Below, piece after piece: positions 13,101 through 25,100 of a DNA stretch of 64,000 nt (positions are counted from its first letter, which is position 1; every line of letters starts with the position of its first letter). The notes below the pieces were generated by a model that saw only the letters and a list, made by a program, of their open reading frames with translations, searched no databases and was not told the DNA's origin. The DNA comes from Allomyces arbusculus. Its lineage: Eukaryota > Blastocladiomycota > Blastocladiomycetes > Blastocladiales > Blastocladiaceae. The position numbers were made by a program, and so were the translations under genes. The stretch covers positions 1-64,000 of the forward strand of contig JADHYV010000071.1 of NCBI GenBank assembly GCA_027604705.1, in the 5' to 3' direction.

Positions 13101-15466
13101 AAAGATCACCCGAGCATGGCACGCCCCTTTCCTCCTCCCTTTCCTCTCCTGCTCCTTTTTGCTTACGGGCCCGGCATTCGCGTGTCTAGATCACCATCTT
13201 CGAAGAAGCCGCCGCGGCGCGGCGCGACGCCGACGCAAAACGCAAGCTCGCCGAGAAAGACGCCGCCGACCGCGCCGCCGCTGCCGCGGCCGCGGCCGCC
13301 GAGGCCGCAGCGCGCGCCAAAATCGGGTCGCGCGTCGGCACGATCGCGTCGCTCGTCTCGGCCGCCTCCGCCCACCACTCAGGCGCGATGGCCAGATTCA
13401 CGCGCGCCGGGTCGATCTTCCACGCGCGGGCCGCAACCACGACGGCGACTCCGTCGGGGGTGGGAATGGGCACCGGGTCTCGGAATGGCGAGTGGGGTAC
13501 GGGCAAGAAGTTCACCGGGTGGATGGGCACGCTACGGCGCGGGTCAAGGCAGTCGGCCACCGGCGGCGCCGCGAGACTACTGGCGAACGCGGCGGCGGCG
13601 GGGGCGGGAGTGGGCGAAGCGACCGGGTCCTTCGCCGCGCCCGGCGGCGGGGTGGGCGGGGACGTGAGTCGCGCGTCCCTCGTCACGGCCGCATCGAGTG
13701 GGACGAATCTCGCGTCCTTGACGGCACCGCGCGGGCAATTAACGCCCGTCGTGTCGACGTCGCGCGTCGACGTGTGCGGGTCCGGGTCGACCGATGGGGA
13801 GGCGCGCGCGCCCGCGGTACTGAACGACACGAGCCCGCCAAGGCCGGGAGTGGCGGCGGCGCGTGGAGGTGGGGGGTCGCCGACGGCGGTGGCCGCACGG
13901 CACGCGCGCACGGGCAGTCACGGGTCGACGGCGACGGCGGGCCTTGTCGGGGTTGCGCGACGCGGGAGTACGGCGTCGTCGCTTGCCAACGCGTACGTGA
14001 ACGGGATTGAGTCGCCGAAACTCGCCGGGTCCCCTGGGACGGCGGGACGGCGCACACACCACTCTGCCGGTGGTGGGGGCGAGTCGCCGACGATGTCCGG
14101 CGCGGGCGGCGGCGGGTCTCCCGGGACGGCGGGGCGGCGCACGAACTACTCTGCAGGCAGCGGGAACGGGTCGCCGACCATGTCCAGCGGCGGCGGTGGG
14201 TCTCCACGCGCGCAGGCGAACGGGGAGCGCGAGTCGCCGAAATCCACGAGTCCTGGCGCGGCGAGACGCCGCATGCAGCAGCACGGAGGGAGCGAGTCAT
14301 CGGAGTCGCCGCGCTCCGCCACGTATCCGCCGAACGCGACCGGGCGCGACTCGCCCTCTGTGACCCAGCCGGCGAGTCCGACGGCGGCACGTGCCCCGGG
14401 CGGGACGTCCCCGCGAATGCCGCGTGTGAGTCCGTTGGCGGCGGTCGCGCGACTGCAAGCTGCCGAAGCGGCGGCGGCAGCGGCGGCGGCAGCTGCTGCG
14501 GGAGCAAGTAAGCCGCCGACGACGATGGCAGGCGCGGCGACGGCAAGCGCGTTGACGGCGTCGCCACCGCAGCATATTCGGCAGACGCCGCCCGCGCCTG
14601 CGTTTGTAGGGTCGTTACCGCGTGGGGTCGGGTCGTTACCGCACGCAACGGGCGCGGCCGCGGCGTCGACAGCGAGGCCGGGTTTGAGCGAGACCGCGCG
14701 TCGAGCCGCGGCGGCGAGATCGTTGCCGAGACCTGCGGGGCACGCGACGGGAGCGGCGGCCAGCATGGCGCGAGAGCATGACCACGACGTGCCGTCGATT
14801 GGGACCAGTGCGGTGACGAACGCGGTGCGCACAACGGTGGTGGCGACGAATGGTGCGGCACCGCCAGCGATCAAGGGCGGATCGGGTCGAGAAGGGGGCG
14901 TGCCAGGTGACGGTGGAAGTGGAGATGCCAATGTCGCACTGGTAACCCGACCGCGACCTGATCAAGGCGTGCACGACCCGGGCGATCCGAACCGCGGCGG
15001 CACGTTGACGACACGGCCGAACTCGACCCTTTCGACCACGACCGATAGCGGCGGCGGCGCACCTGCCCCTCCTGCCGTTTCGACGACGACGACAAACTCG
15101 CTGCCGCTCAATATCGGCCCCATGTCCGCACTCCACGTCTCGATGCCGCACGGCCACATCCCCGCGCGATCCGCATCGTCGTCCAACGGCGTGGTCGCGG
15201 CCGGCACCAACGGCGCTAGCGGTGATGCGGACTGGGTCGGGTCCGGCTCGTCGTTTGTCTCGGCCGTAGGCGGTGGGGCGCGAAGCGAGCCCGATCGTGA
15301 CCACAGCGGCGGTGGCGGTAGCGGTGGCACCGGCGGCGGTGGGCAAGGCGTGGCGGACCCGCTGGACGTCACGCGCGGTGCGGCGGGCGGACCGACGTCG
15401 GGGACGATCGTGCGGGTGCCGAGTGGGGCGGGGATCCGTGGGGGGAGGCCGACGGCGGAAAAGTGA
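10172..15466 (+). CDS. HCN/CNG-like cyclic-nucleotide-binding channel with non-GYG pore
   Basis: Exons 10172-10772, 10849-11680, 11765-12128, 12202-12304, 12397-12500, 12592-12692, 12785-13118 and 13190-15466 give 1571 aa. The N-terminus (1-330) is Pro/Ser/Ala-rich. Membrane segments S1-S6 lie at about 343-627: S1 near 343-370, S2 371-395, S3 after IPWDW, S5 near 515-540, S6 600-627 ending in VRSLDS as in HCN channels. A C-linker (634-701) and cyclic-nucleotide-binding domain (702-813) follow; the phosphate cassette keeps FGEIGLLDPAARRTA, with the Glu and Arg that contact the ligand. Two things are odd. The pore loop reads FFIPRDG (P586-G589) where K+ channels have GYG, and S4 has almost no regular Arg ladder. 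The last intron starts with GC (13119-13189). The 758-aa tail is low-complexity and probably disordered. The family is clear; ion selectivity and voltage sensing are unknown. Confidence 0.88.
14028..14200 (+). repeat. Duplicated 28-29-aa unit in channel tail
   Basis: Two tandem copies of a unit beginning GSPGTAGRRT and ending SPTMS plus glycines, about 86 bases apart, with third-position differences between copies. Part of the disordered C-terminal tail of the channel. Confidence 0.7.
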
Positions 15467-16196
15467 TTGGAGAGAGGAACTGAGGCCGCGACGCGTAAGC
15501 ATTAGCGCGACGCGTCCTGCACGACGCGACGCGATTCAGCCCTTGATGTGGACTGGGATGGGACTGGATTGGGACTGGACGGTGGTGGGCTGCGGGGATG
15601 GCAGCGACGAGACTGGCGTGCTGCGTGCGCCGTGCGCGGGGGTGGGGGATATTGTGCGGCGTCTGCGGCGCAAATACAAGACCAAGATGTGCAATTTGAT
15701 TGGGATGGGTGCGGGAAGTGGGACGCGTCGCGCGCTCCTTGGCAGCGGCAGTGGCACTGGTTTGATGCATGGGTGGCGAACAAACGAACAATCGACGCCA
15801 ACCATGACGCCCCGCACGCCCTCTGGAGAAAAAAAGACAAGACGGCCCCACCCTGCCCGCCAGCAGGCGCCAGCAGCGCTCTCTCTCTCTCGCCTCCCTC
15901 GTCCAAGAGCAATTTTGAACGTCGACCAGCACGACGCGGACGCGCGCACGACCGACTTTATAGAGACGCGCGCAAATTGCTGCATCGCGTGCAGTTGACC
16001 ACGCTCGAGCACACGGCGGGCCGCGAATGCACTGAACTCGACAAAGAATCGACGACGACGACGACGACCATCTCGCCGCCGCCGCGACCATCCATAGACA
16101 ACCATAGACAACTACGACGGCGGCGCTGATTTGCCCCGTCGAGCATACCTCGAATCCACACGCACGAGACTCTCCACCGGGATCTACACGACGGAA
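15467..16196. other. Intergenic, channel to carboxypeptidase
   Basis: No gene seen. Holds a (GAC)n run near 16052-16071 and a doubled decamer CCATAGACAA at 16092-16111, just upstream of the carboxypeptidase start. Confidence 0.5.
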
Positions 16197-17965
16197 ATGC
16201 GTCGTTCTCGCGATTCACGCCGTGCTCATGGCACCACGCTCGCACTTCTTGCCGTGACGGCACTCCTGCTCGCTGCGTCCGTCACGCACGCCGTGCCTTT
16301 GGCCTCGCCCGATACCGCGGCTGCCTCGGCCGCGGGCACGGGTGCCGGGTACGCGGGCCACCAAGTCCTGCGCGTCTATCTCGACACGCACGACCTCGCG
16401 TCCATCCGTTCCGCCCTGCAGGGCACCGACATCTGGACCGACCTCGCCCTGTCGTCGACGTTCGTCGACGTTCGCGCCGACGCGGCGCACGCCGCTACCC
16501 TCCGGTCCACATTCCGCACCGAAGTGCTGATCGCCGACGTCGAGGCGGCCATGACCGCGTCCGTGCAACCCGCCACCGTGGATGACGGGCCGGCGGGACC
16601 CGGGCGGAACGCAGTCGACGGCGATGGGGATGTGGTCGCGACGAAGTTTGGGATCACGTCGACGTATCTGGGGTACGATACGATGCGGACCATGTGGGAC
16701 GCAATGAGCGCGCAGTGGGCGGGGAGGGTGGCGGTAGTGGATGTGGGCAAGAGTTTTGAGAATCGCACGATTGCCGCGGTGAAAGTGACGAGCGGGAAAG
16801 ATGCGCCGGCGGGGAAAGAGGGAGGGAAGAAGACGGTGGTCGTGGTGAGTGGGTTGCATGCGCGCGAGTGGATTGCGCCGGTAAGTCTTTTTTTTTTTTT
16901 TGGATCGCTGAGTGCGACTTGCGTGGAGTGGATTGGAGGCAGATCGGGTGCAGGACGGCGTGCAAAATCGGGTGCAAGGACTGATGTCGTTATGGATCTA
17001 CATAGGCCGCGACGATCAACATCATGTCCAACTTGGCGTCGACGTATGGCACGGTGCCGCGCGTCACGGCGCTGCTCGACGCGTTTGATTTCTACTTTGT
17101 ACCCGTCGTGAACGTGGACGGGTACGAGTATTCGATGACCAAGGACCGCCTGGTACGGCCTTACTTCTCGTTGCGCGTCGCTTCTCTGCCAACCAATTCA
17201 TGCCGCTTATGACTGAAATAGTGGCGCAAGAACCGGCAACCCACGTCGCCGTCGTGCACCGGCATCGACCTGAACCGCAACTTCCCCTACAAGTGGTCGG
17301 CGCCGTCCAACAGCTCGACCCCGTGCGACGCGACCTACCCCGGATCGAAAGCCAGCGAGGCCATGGAAATCACGGCCTTGACCAACTGGATCACGACGCT
17401 CCCAAACCTCGTCGCCTTTTATGACCTGCACGCCTACTCGCAGCTGTGGATGTACCCGTTCGGGTACGCCTGCAACGCGCAACCGTCCGACGCCGCGGCC
17501 CTCGCCGCGGTCGCGTCCACGGCCCAGGCGGCCATGGCCACCGCGGGGGCGCCCTTTGCCGTGGGCTCCATTTGCTCGACGATCTACGAGGCCGCGGGCA
17601 GTTCGGTTGACTGGGCATATGCCGTGGCCAAGATCCCGTTTTCCTATGCGGTCGAGTTGCGGCCGGCCGCAAACGCGTCGGCGATGGGGTTCTTGGTCCC
17701 CCCCGACCAGATCCTGGCGGCGGCGAAAGAAACGTATGCGGGGGTGCTGGCGTCGGCCGAAGCGATTCTGGCGCGTGTCACGAATGGGACCGTGCCAGTT
17801 GCGGGGACAGCGACGACGAGTGCCGCGGGGATGGCGAATGCGCCGAAGGTGGCCGAAATTCGGGCCGGGGTCACGACGTCGGCGGCCGGCCGTGTGGGTG
17901 GGGGTGCGGGGATGGTGGTGGCCGTGGTCGGTGCGTTGCTGGCGACCGCTCTGGTGTTGGTGTAA
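16197..17965 (+). CDS. Secreted/GPI-anchored carboxypeptidase A (M14)
   Basis: Exons 16197-16880, 17006-17152 and 17222-17965 give 524 aa. A signal peptide (about 1-32, hydrophobic LALLAVTALLLAASVTHA) precedes an M14 activation propeptide (about 50-125), then the zinc peptidase. Zinc ligands are H221 and E224 (HAREW) and H347 (DLHAYSQ). N295-R296 in NRNFPY match CPA Asn144/Arg145. The general base is E422 (VELRP). V406 in SSVDW takes the place of CPA Ile255, so hydrophobic C-terminal residues are the likely substrates. The C-terminus ends in a hydrophobic stretch after a Gly/Ala linker, as in GPI-anchored proteins. All catalytic residues are present. I chose the ATG just before the signal peptide; an earlier in-frame start is not ATG. 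Confidence 0.93.
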
Positions 17966-18568
17966 TGAGCGGGGCGTCGGGTGCCGAGAGTGTGAAAGGC
18001 GCCCGCGGACGGACTAGACGACGGGGTTTCGCCCTTCGTTTTGGCCATTTCTTTTTGGAGGGCGCACGGCGCGGCCAATGCAATATCTAGACGATGCGCT
18101 CATGCGCGGGGATGAGGTCGATGCAATTTCTTTTGTTTCGATGGAACGAGAGGCCACACCAGTCAATGCTCCTTCCAAAAACGAAAGGCGCCGCCAAGTT
18201 GCAAGCAAGCAAGAGGTGCGGGACGCGCCTGGTTTGCCTGCTTTGCGTGGGAGACGCGCGCTCCGGCGCGGTTTCCAGCGCTGCGCGGTTTGTTCTGTAC
18301 GTTAATGATCGCTGCGACCGCGGCGTTCAGCAGCGCTCCGCTCTCTTCTCTCTCGGCAGCATCGACCGCAACAACGTCGTCGTCGTCGGAGTCGCCGCTT
18401 CACCAACGCCGGCACACGCAACCTGCCGCGACGTAACCAGCCTGCTGCAGCGCAACCTTCCGCAACGACGCAACGCAACGTCCTCCCGCCGTGCAATCGC
18501 GTGCACACCCGCACTCGCTCTTCCTCCCCGCATCACTTCCGCTGATCGGCCGCACCACGACCCCCGCC
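17966..18568. other. Intergenic
   Basis: No gene seen. Short (GTC)n at about 18373-18390 and CGCAACG-rich sequence near 18450-18482 lie in the presumed leader of the next gene. Confidence 0.5.
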
Positions 18569-19777
18569 ATGTCAACCGAACCAACGATTCTCTTCGCGTC
18601 TATTCTTGCGGCCTTTGCCGGCGCCGTCCGCCTCCCCGCCCCTTACGGGTCGGAACTGCGCGCGATCGCAGCTGGCACGCCGCTACCGGTCCCCGCCGAC
18701 GACGAGCTTGAGACCATGGCGGTGTTGACGCCGCTGCCGGTGACCGACCAATTCGAGTCGCTTCTGTCGCGCGGAATCCCGAGGCTCGTCGTGTCCCCCG
18801 CGACCGAATTTGACGAAAGCGTGTTTGCCTTCCCGCGCCCGCTGCAGGTGCCGACGGTGGTCGTGACTGAGTGCGAGATGCCGGTGCGTGACATTGGCCC
18901 GATTGCGCGGACCAAGATGGTGGAGCGTGCCGTCGCGCGCGCAGAGGACGAGGACGAGGCGGTCGCGTGGGAATGGACGGCGACGGCCACGCCTCCCGAC
19001 GAGCAGAATGTTGCTGTTCCGGCCGGGTGGGTGCGGTTTGACGGCACGTACAAGACCAAGGACGACGACAATGATGATACGGCGTCGGTCGATAGCGAGG
19101 TCGAGACCGATGCCTACGCTTTGCTGCTCGATGACGACGACGAGGCTCAAGTGATTACTGCCGCCAATGCGCTTGAGCGCATGCGCGCCGTGCAGACTGC
19201 GCGCGCCATGCCCGTGGCCACGGCCGACGTGACCGATCACGACACCGCCGCGTCGTGGACCATCAACTGGGACGCGGTCGCGATGCTCGGCACCACCGAC
19301 TCGGCCGCCGACGTGTTCGACGACGACATGCCGCTGCTCCCGCCCATCAGTGCCGACTTTGACGACGACGACTTCGAAAAGACCAAGCCGCTCACGCTCG
19401 CCGCGTCGTCCGCGACGCTGCGCAACGCCAGCACTTCCGCGACCAATCTTGCTGGCGGCAAGATCTTTGACAAGGTGCTCGACACGCGGCAGCTTGTTGC
19501 GCCGTGGCCCGAACCGCCGTCCACCACTGCCGCGGCCGCTCCTGCGGCGGGGACCAAGCGCGCGGCCGCGCGGCACGATTTGCGTTCAGCGCGTGGCAAC
19601 GACGATGAAGACGAAGCGAAGGAACAGGAGCAGGGTGGGCGGCAAACGACATCGACAACGCGCGGCAAGGGGTCGACGTCGGCGACGACGCGGCGCGCGT
19701 CCGGGTTGCGCCGCATGTTGCGCAGTGTGCAGTCGAGTTTGGCGTGGGGGCGTGGTGGGCGTGGTGGGCGGCAGTAG
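18569..19777 (+). CDS. Unknown acidic, probably disordered protein
   Basis: A single-exon frame of 402 aa with ATG in good context (GCC before ATG). No domain recognised. Residues 130-300 are rich in Asp/Glu clusters (DDDDEAQ, DDDDFEKT), and the C-terminus is basic and Ser/Thr/Arg-rich (TTRRASGLRRMLRSVQ). The N-terminus starts with a moderately hydrophobic stretch that could be a weak signal or anchor. The long clean frame and codon pattern support a real gene; function unknown. The stop lies just before the assembly artefact at 19.8 kb, so the 3' end should be treated with care. Confidence 0.58.
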   Translation: MSTEPTILFASILAAFAGAVRLPAPYGSELRAIAAGTPLPVPADDELETMAVLTPLPVTDQFESLLSRGIPRLVVSPATEFDESVFAFPRPLQVPTVVVTECEMPVRDIGPIARTKMVERAVARAEDEDEAVAWEWTATATPPDEQNVAVPAGWVRFDGTYKTKDDDNDDTASVDSEVETDAYALLLDDDDEAQVITAANALERMRAVQTARAMPVATADVTDHDTAASWTINWDAVAMLGTTDSAADVFDDDMPLLPPISADFDDDDFEKTKPLTLAASSATLRNASTSATNLAGGKIFDKVLDTRQLVAPWPEPPSTTAAAAPAAGTKRAAARHDLRSARGNDDEDEAKEQEQGGRQTTSTTRGKGSTSATTRRASGLRRMLRSVQSSLAWGRGGRGGRQ

Positions 19778-19795
19778 GAGGAGTGTGGGGGGCAG

Positions 19796-19826
<31 letters not shown>

Positions 19827-20040
19827 GCGGGGGGGGGGGGGGCGCCCCCAACACAAATATAATGGAGCCGGGCACGGGGGGGGGGGGGGGCAGANNNNNN
19901 NNNNGACCGGGGGCCCGTCCGGGTTGCGCCGCAGTGTGCGCATTTGGCATTCGTTTTTGGGGTGGGGGCGGGGGGGGGGGGGGTGGTGGGGGTGGTGGGG
20001 GGGGGGGGGGGGGGGCCCCCCCCCCCCCCCCCGCGCGCGA
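19741..20040. other. Assembly gap with duplicated, corrupted flanks
   Basis: Ten Ns at 19895-19904. Both flanks are poly-C/poly-G runs typical of read-end noise. The right flank (19915-20005) repeats the left flank (about 19697-19775) in damaged form: both carry TCCGGGTTGCGCCGCA, then GTGTGC, then a GTGGGGGCG/GGTGGTGGGG tract. The two contig ends probably overlap, so the gap and about 200 bases around it are likely not real genome sequence. Confidence 0.85.
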
Positions 20041-20827
20041 TTTGAGGTGGAGACGGACGACGAAGAGGAGCATGAAGGGAGGAAGGCGACTGGGGAGGGG
20101 GAGCAAGATGGAGGAGACTGCGCTTTGGATTTGAACACGCACGCGTTGTATTTGATTGACTGTTGGCTGCTCAGGAGCACGACATCGCGTCGCCGTGGAC
20201 ACGTCCAGCGGGGCGGCGGCCGGGTGGACAGGCGGCGCGCGTGCGTGGGCGGCGCGACCGTCGCGCGACACTGGCGCACACCGTCCTCGGACGGGATGAT
20301 TTTCGAGACGCGAGCAATGACATGCTTGGCGACCCTCGGCGACGCTGCGAACGGCGGCAAACGACACGGCGGGGCAGCGACGCGCCGGGATTGACGTGGC
20401 CGCTGGTTTTCAACAGTTCATGCGCGCCTTTTCCCCCGCACCTCGCCTGCACCCGCTCGCTCGTCTCGGCTCTCCGACGCTCTCTGCATCGACATCTCTC
20501 GAGTCTCCACCGCACGCCGATCTTGGACCGACCTGCACGCCCGCAGGCACATTGAGCATCAGCGCTTCCGCATCACGGCTGCTGGCTGGACCGACTCGAC
20601 CGTACCGCAGTTCCTGGCGCGCTGAGCAAGCGCTTCTCGCCCATCACGCGCGCATCCTCTGGTGGACTCGATCCGGCACCGCCCGTCCGACCAGAAACGA
20701 TCAACAAGGGACTGTCCTGTGCCGGACGCGTGCTCGCTCGCGCCGTGCTGTTAACGCATTCGACCGCAAAACCCACTTGCCCTGACCTCGAGCAAGCCCG
20801 ACGCGACGCGCGAAAGATTGACCGACC
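20041..20827. other. Intergenic
   Basis: No gene seen beyond shadow frames. The first part is probably the 3' UTR of the acidic protein; the rest is the upstream region of the REEP gene. Confidence 0.45.
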
Positions 20828-21761
20828 ATGGGCGCGCTCTACACGGCCGGGAAGGCCTACTTGTGCGCACCGGCTCCCTGCCACCTCGCCCCATCCCGGT
20901 CCCTCGGGCTGACGCTGACCGCGGCGGCCTCATCCCGTTCGACCATAGCCTCGCCACGTCGCTCTACGCGACCATGGCCATGCTCGCCGTGCCTTCCTCC
21001 CCCGCGCACCGGCGCGCGCGCGCTTCCGCCCCGCCACGACCCTCGTCGTCAGTGCCCGTCGCGACGCCGCCCCCACCAGTCTCGACGCAAGAACTGCGAT
21101 CGCACCTGATTTTCTGGGTGACGGTCGTGGTGCTCGGACGAGCAGAACGCGTGGCCGACCGCGTGCTCAAGTATGTCCCACTGTATTCGACGGCGAAGTG
21201 GATGGCGCTGATTGTGTTGATGGTGACGAGGCACATGGTACGTCGTTGCTATGGTGCGAGAGATGCGTGGAGAGAGAGAGGAACGAGAAGCAGGCGACTG
21301 ATGAACGCGATTGTAGGGCACCTATCTCCTCTTCACGCAAAAGTTGCGGCCGTGGTTCCGCAAGTACCAGAAAGTGATTGAGCTGTGGGTCTCGGTCGTA
21401 TGTACCTCCCTCCCTCGCCTCTCTCTCTTCTCCACCTGACAGTGACCGCGGCCGCTCCTCCCAGTACCCTCGCCAAGCGCTCGCCGCGGCCCTGGCCCTC
21501 GCGCACCGCGCCTACGTGCAGTACCAGGCGCTCTCCGCTTTGCCGCCAGTCACGTCCGAGGACGAGGCCGATTCCAGCAGTGAGGGTGAGGACGCGCGGC
21601 CAAAAGCCGATCGGGCACCCGCAACAGCGGCAGCGCCTCTGCTCGGTGAGGCCGTGCGCACGCGCGTCGACTGGCCCGGCGCGCTCGACGAGTTACAGCG
21701 TAGTCAGGTGGTAGTTCTGGATGAGAGTGAGTCTGGAGCAGGAGGGGACGATATGGATTAA
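20828..21761 (+). CDS. REEP/TB2-DP1/HVA22 (Yop1-type) ER-shaping membrane protein
   Basis: Exons 20828-20862, 20949-21237, 21317-21397 and 21465-21761 give 233 aa. The spliced start is MGALYTAGKAYF followed by LATSLYATMAMLAV, matching the first reticulon-like hairpin of the TB2/DP1 family. The second hairpin is FWVTVVVLGRAERVADRV through VPLYSTAKWMALIVLM, then GTYLLFTQKLRPWFRKYQ, which is the family signature. The C-terminal 90 aa are acidic and Ser-rich. A 40-aa Pro/Ala insert between the first two hydrophobic segments is longer than usual. Expected role: bending of ER tubules. The first exon is only 35 nt and rests on frame and homology. Confidence 0.88.
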
Positions 21762-22143
21762 TGGTTGAGGGAAGGAGGAGGAGAAATGGGGTGGACAGTG
21801 TGTACATAGTTGACGTGAAATTTGACCCCTAAATGATGGATTATTGCCTTTGTCGCGCACAGAACACCGAGCTGGAATGGGGTTGTCACTTGTCAGCACG
21901 ACACGCCGCCGTCGTCGTCGAGTCGCGCGGGTCCTGATCCTGCCAGACGAGACGGCAAACACACCGCCATGGTGATTGGTTGCGCCGTCTGGTCCATCCA
22001 GCACCAGGACGACAGCAGACGACGATGCCCACAACGGTTCCAGTCATCAGTCTCGCCGATGCCGGCCGACAACGGTGACCAAATTCAGTGTTGTCAATAA
22101 ATATATTTACATCGGCATGGCGACCCTCCCAACGCTCCGCTCC
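21762..22143. other. Convergent 3' region
   Basis: Lies between two converging genes. AATAAA at 22097-22102 could be a poly(A) signal for the + strand gene. Nothing else seen. Confidence 0.45.
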
Positions 22144-25100
22144 CTACCCCCTCCCCCCTCCTCCACCCAAAAACAACCGCACCACACTCTCCACTTTCCC
22201 CACGACCTCCTCCACCATTTCCCACCCATCCCTCTCTCGCGGCACGCGTGCGACCCACGCGCCAATCTCCTTTCTCCTCCTCGCGACCTTGGTTTCGCGG
22301 TTCTGGAACGCGAGCACCCAGACCACCTCAAGGGCGGCGCATGTCACGTCCGGGTTCGCGTCGGGCGCGAGCGCCAGGACGAGCGGTAAAACCACGTCGG
22401 CGGTCGCGACCGCGAGTTTATTGGCGCGCGTGCGGACGCACATAGTGCGGAACGTGCGCAGCAACGTCGCGGTCGTGTGCGGTGGGAGCCATGTTAAGCG
22501 CAAGATGTCGATGAAGACCGGGAGATGCGCTATGTAGAAAGAACGGTCAGGAGCGGATCGCGGCGCCAGATCACATCAGGGACTGGAGAATAACGTACGC
22601 GTCATTTGCTGCGCGACGTCGCTGCACGCGGTCCACACTTCGACCACGTCGAGCAACATGCCCAGTACCTCTTTCCCCATTCCACCCCCGCCACCACCGC
22701 CTCTCGCCACGGCCCGGCCCGCTGCGTCCACGGCACGAACCAGCTCCGCAATCCACGGCCTTGGCCGCGCAAACAGTGCACGCCCGACACTCGCGAACCG
22801 CGCCGCGTAGGTGACGCACGTCACGAGCGCCGGCCGTGGGTGCGTGATACACGTCCCGACGAGTGCCTCGATGAGAGTGAGCCGGTCGCCCCCGACGGTG
22901 GTGGTCGTGCGGGACACGAGGAATGCGCTGGCGTCGGTGTCGGTGCGCACGATTTGCACGAGGACCGACGGGAGCGGGTCGGTTGTACCGGGAGGTGGTG
23001 GGTGCCGAATCGCGTGCCGGATCCACCGAGCGACGGCGGGGGTGCGCAGGGCCGACGCGTTGTCGGGCGCGGCGGCAACGGCGGCGAGAAGGCGGACGAG
23101 GTGCGCTGACGGCGGTGGAGGTGCGGTTGCGGAGGTAGGTGGTGGAGCGAGGTGTGCGACAACGACGCGCGCAACGCGGGCCGTCTCCACCTGCGTGGGC
23201 GAAAGGCGCACGAGCGACGCAAGCGTGTAGTACAGGACGTCGCGCTCGGTCAGGTCCGTTGTCGTCTCGGCCCGCGCCGTCACCACACGCGCGATCGCCG
23301 CGGCGTCTGCGGTCCCGGGTACCTCCCCGTCGCGTCCCCAGATCGACATGACGTGCGCAAGCAACTGCACCATCGTCCTTGACTCTCCGACCTTCCCCGC
23401 CGCCGTCCGTGCCCAATCGACCCCATGCTCATGCACGGCGCGGTCAACGACATCCGGGCGCACCCCGGCCACAACGCACGCCAAGTGCGCGACCTCTTCC
23501 CCCACTTCCACACACGCAGCCAAAAACTCGGCCACCGTGGACCCCCACTTATCGACGCGGTTCACGTCCCGCTCGAGCAACCGCGTCACGACCGCGGCGG
23601 TCGACGCCTGCAAGTCGCGCACCGCTGCACGTGCGTGCTCGCCGCCCGCGGCCCCCACTGCGGCGCTGCGCATCATCGCGACAACGAGCGTGTCGTACGG
23701 GACCAGTACCGCCACGTCTTCCCTGGCCGCCGCCGCGACGACGCGCGCCGCGGCCACTCGCACCGTCAATCCCTCTACTACCATCGCCCTCGTCGCGGCA
23801 CCGATTATTTCGTCGACCCTTGCCCAGACTCCCGCGGGGACTCCCTGCCGATCACACACAGCGCTCAAGAACCACCAGCTCCCATCCCCGCCACTACTCC
23901 CGCCCACCGCATCCACGGCCGCGTTCAGAACATCCGGCATCGCCGCCTTCACATCCCCAACCAACGCATCCGCCCTTGCCAGCATCGCCGTCAACCGCCA
24001 TCCCGACTCGGCATGCACGTGCATGACCCTTCCGACCCAGTCGAGCGTCCCGTCCACGAGCCACGCGTCCGGGTCAAACGTCTCCGTCCGCGGCGGGGCC
24101 GCAAGAAGCACTGCCGCGGCGGTGCGCGCCGTCCGGGTCCACATGGCAGTCGAGGACGTACTAGCGAGGATATGCGTCGCGGTGCGCGTGATCCACGCGC
24201 GCCCAATCAGGTGGGTGTGGGCGATGGCGACGCGCAGGACTACGGGCGCGAGGGTCGGGTCGCGCGCGGCCCACTGGAGCAACTCGGTTGTAGCCGAACC
24301 CGGTGGGAAGTCGAGGTTGCCGTGCAGTTGTGGGAGGACGTGGAGGACGGCCTCGACGAGTGGGCGCGCGGCGGCCCAGTGGTCCATGGCCACGGGCGCG
24401 AGCGCCGACTCGATCGCTTCGGCCAGCACCGTGTCCCGCCGTTTGGCCAGATCCCGAGGCAGGTCCAGTGCCGCCAAGTACCGCAGCACCAACACCTGCA
24501 CGTCCAGATCGTCGTCAGACACCGCCTGGACATGCACGAACCGCGCCAGTCCCACCTCCATCCCGCGCTCCGCCACCACCGCGTGCGTTCTCGGCGCGAC
24601 CGCGACAAGCCGTAACCAGTGCACGTGCCGCGTGACCTCGTCGTGCGACGCGAAGTTGGCACCCTCCAAAGCGGGCGCGATGCGGGTGGTCGCGTACAGG
24701 TCAATGACACCGTCGGCGTCGTCGAGGCCCGACGTGCCGAGATGGCCGTGCATGTCGGCGTCGGTCGTCGGATTCGGCGGGTTCGGCGGGACGAGCTGCG
24801 CGACGGCGGTGCGAATCCTCGCGTCTATGGTCGTGACGAGGAAGTGCACACAGTGCGCGAGCACGTCGCGCGTGAACACCGCCGCCCGCGCAGCGGCATT
24901 GGGCGCATGCCGCGCGACGTGCGCGAGAATTTGCACAATAGGCGCGGCGCGATCCACGTCGTTCGTGTCGAGCAACGCTCGAACAAGGTCCGGCACCCGG
25001 TCGGCCATCGCGCGCGCATGGCGCGGCACGCGCGCCAGGATCGAAAGCGCATTCAGCTGTCTCGCGTCGCGGACTGTCACGTCCCAGTCGGCCAATAGCT

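Noticed and set aside
13186-15502. Several 240-390-codon - strand frames under the channel tail
   Set aside because: They mirror the low-complexity coding strand, and the + strand frame is tied to the channel by splicing.
19800-20035. G/C homopolymer runs as G-quadruplex or structured regulatory DNA
   Set aside because: They flank an N gap and a corrupted duplicate of adjacent sequence, so they are read-end artefacts.
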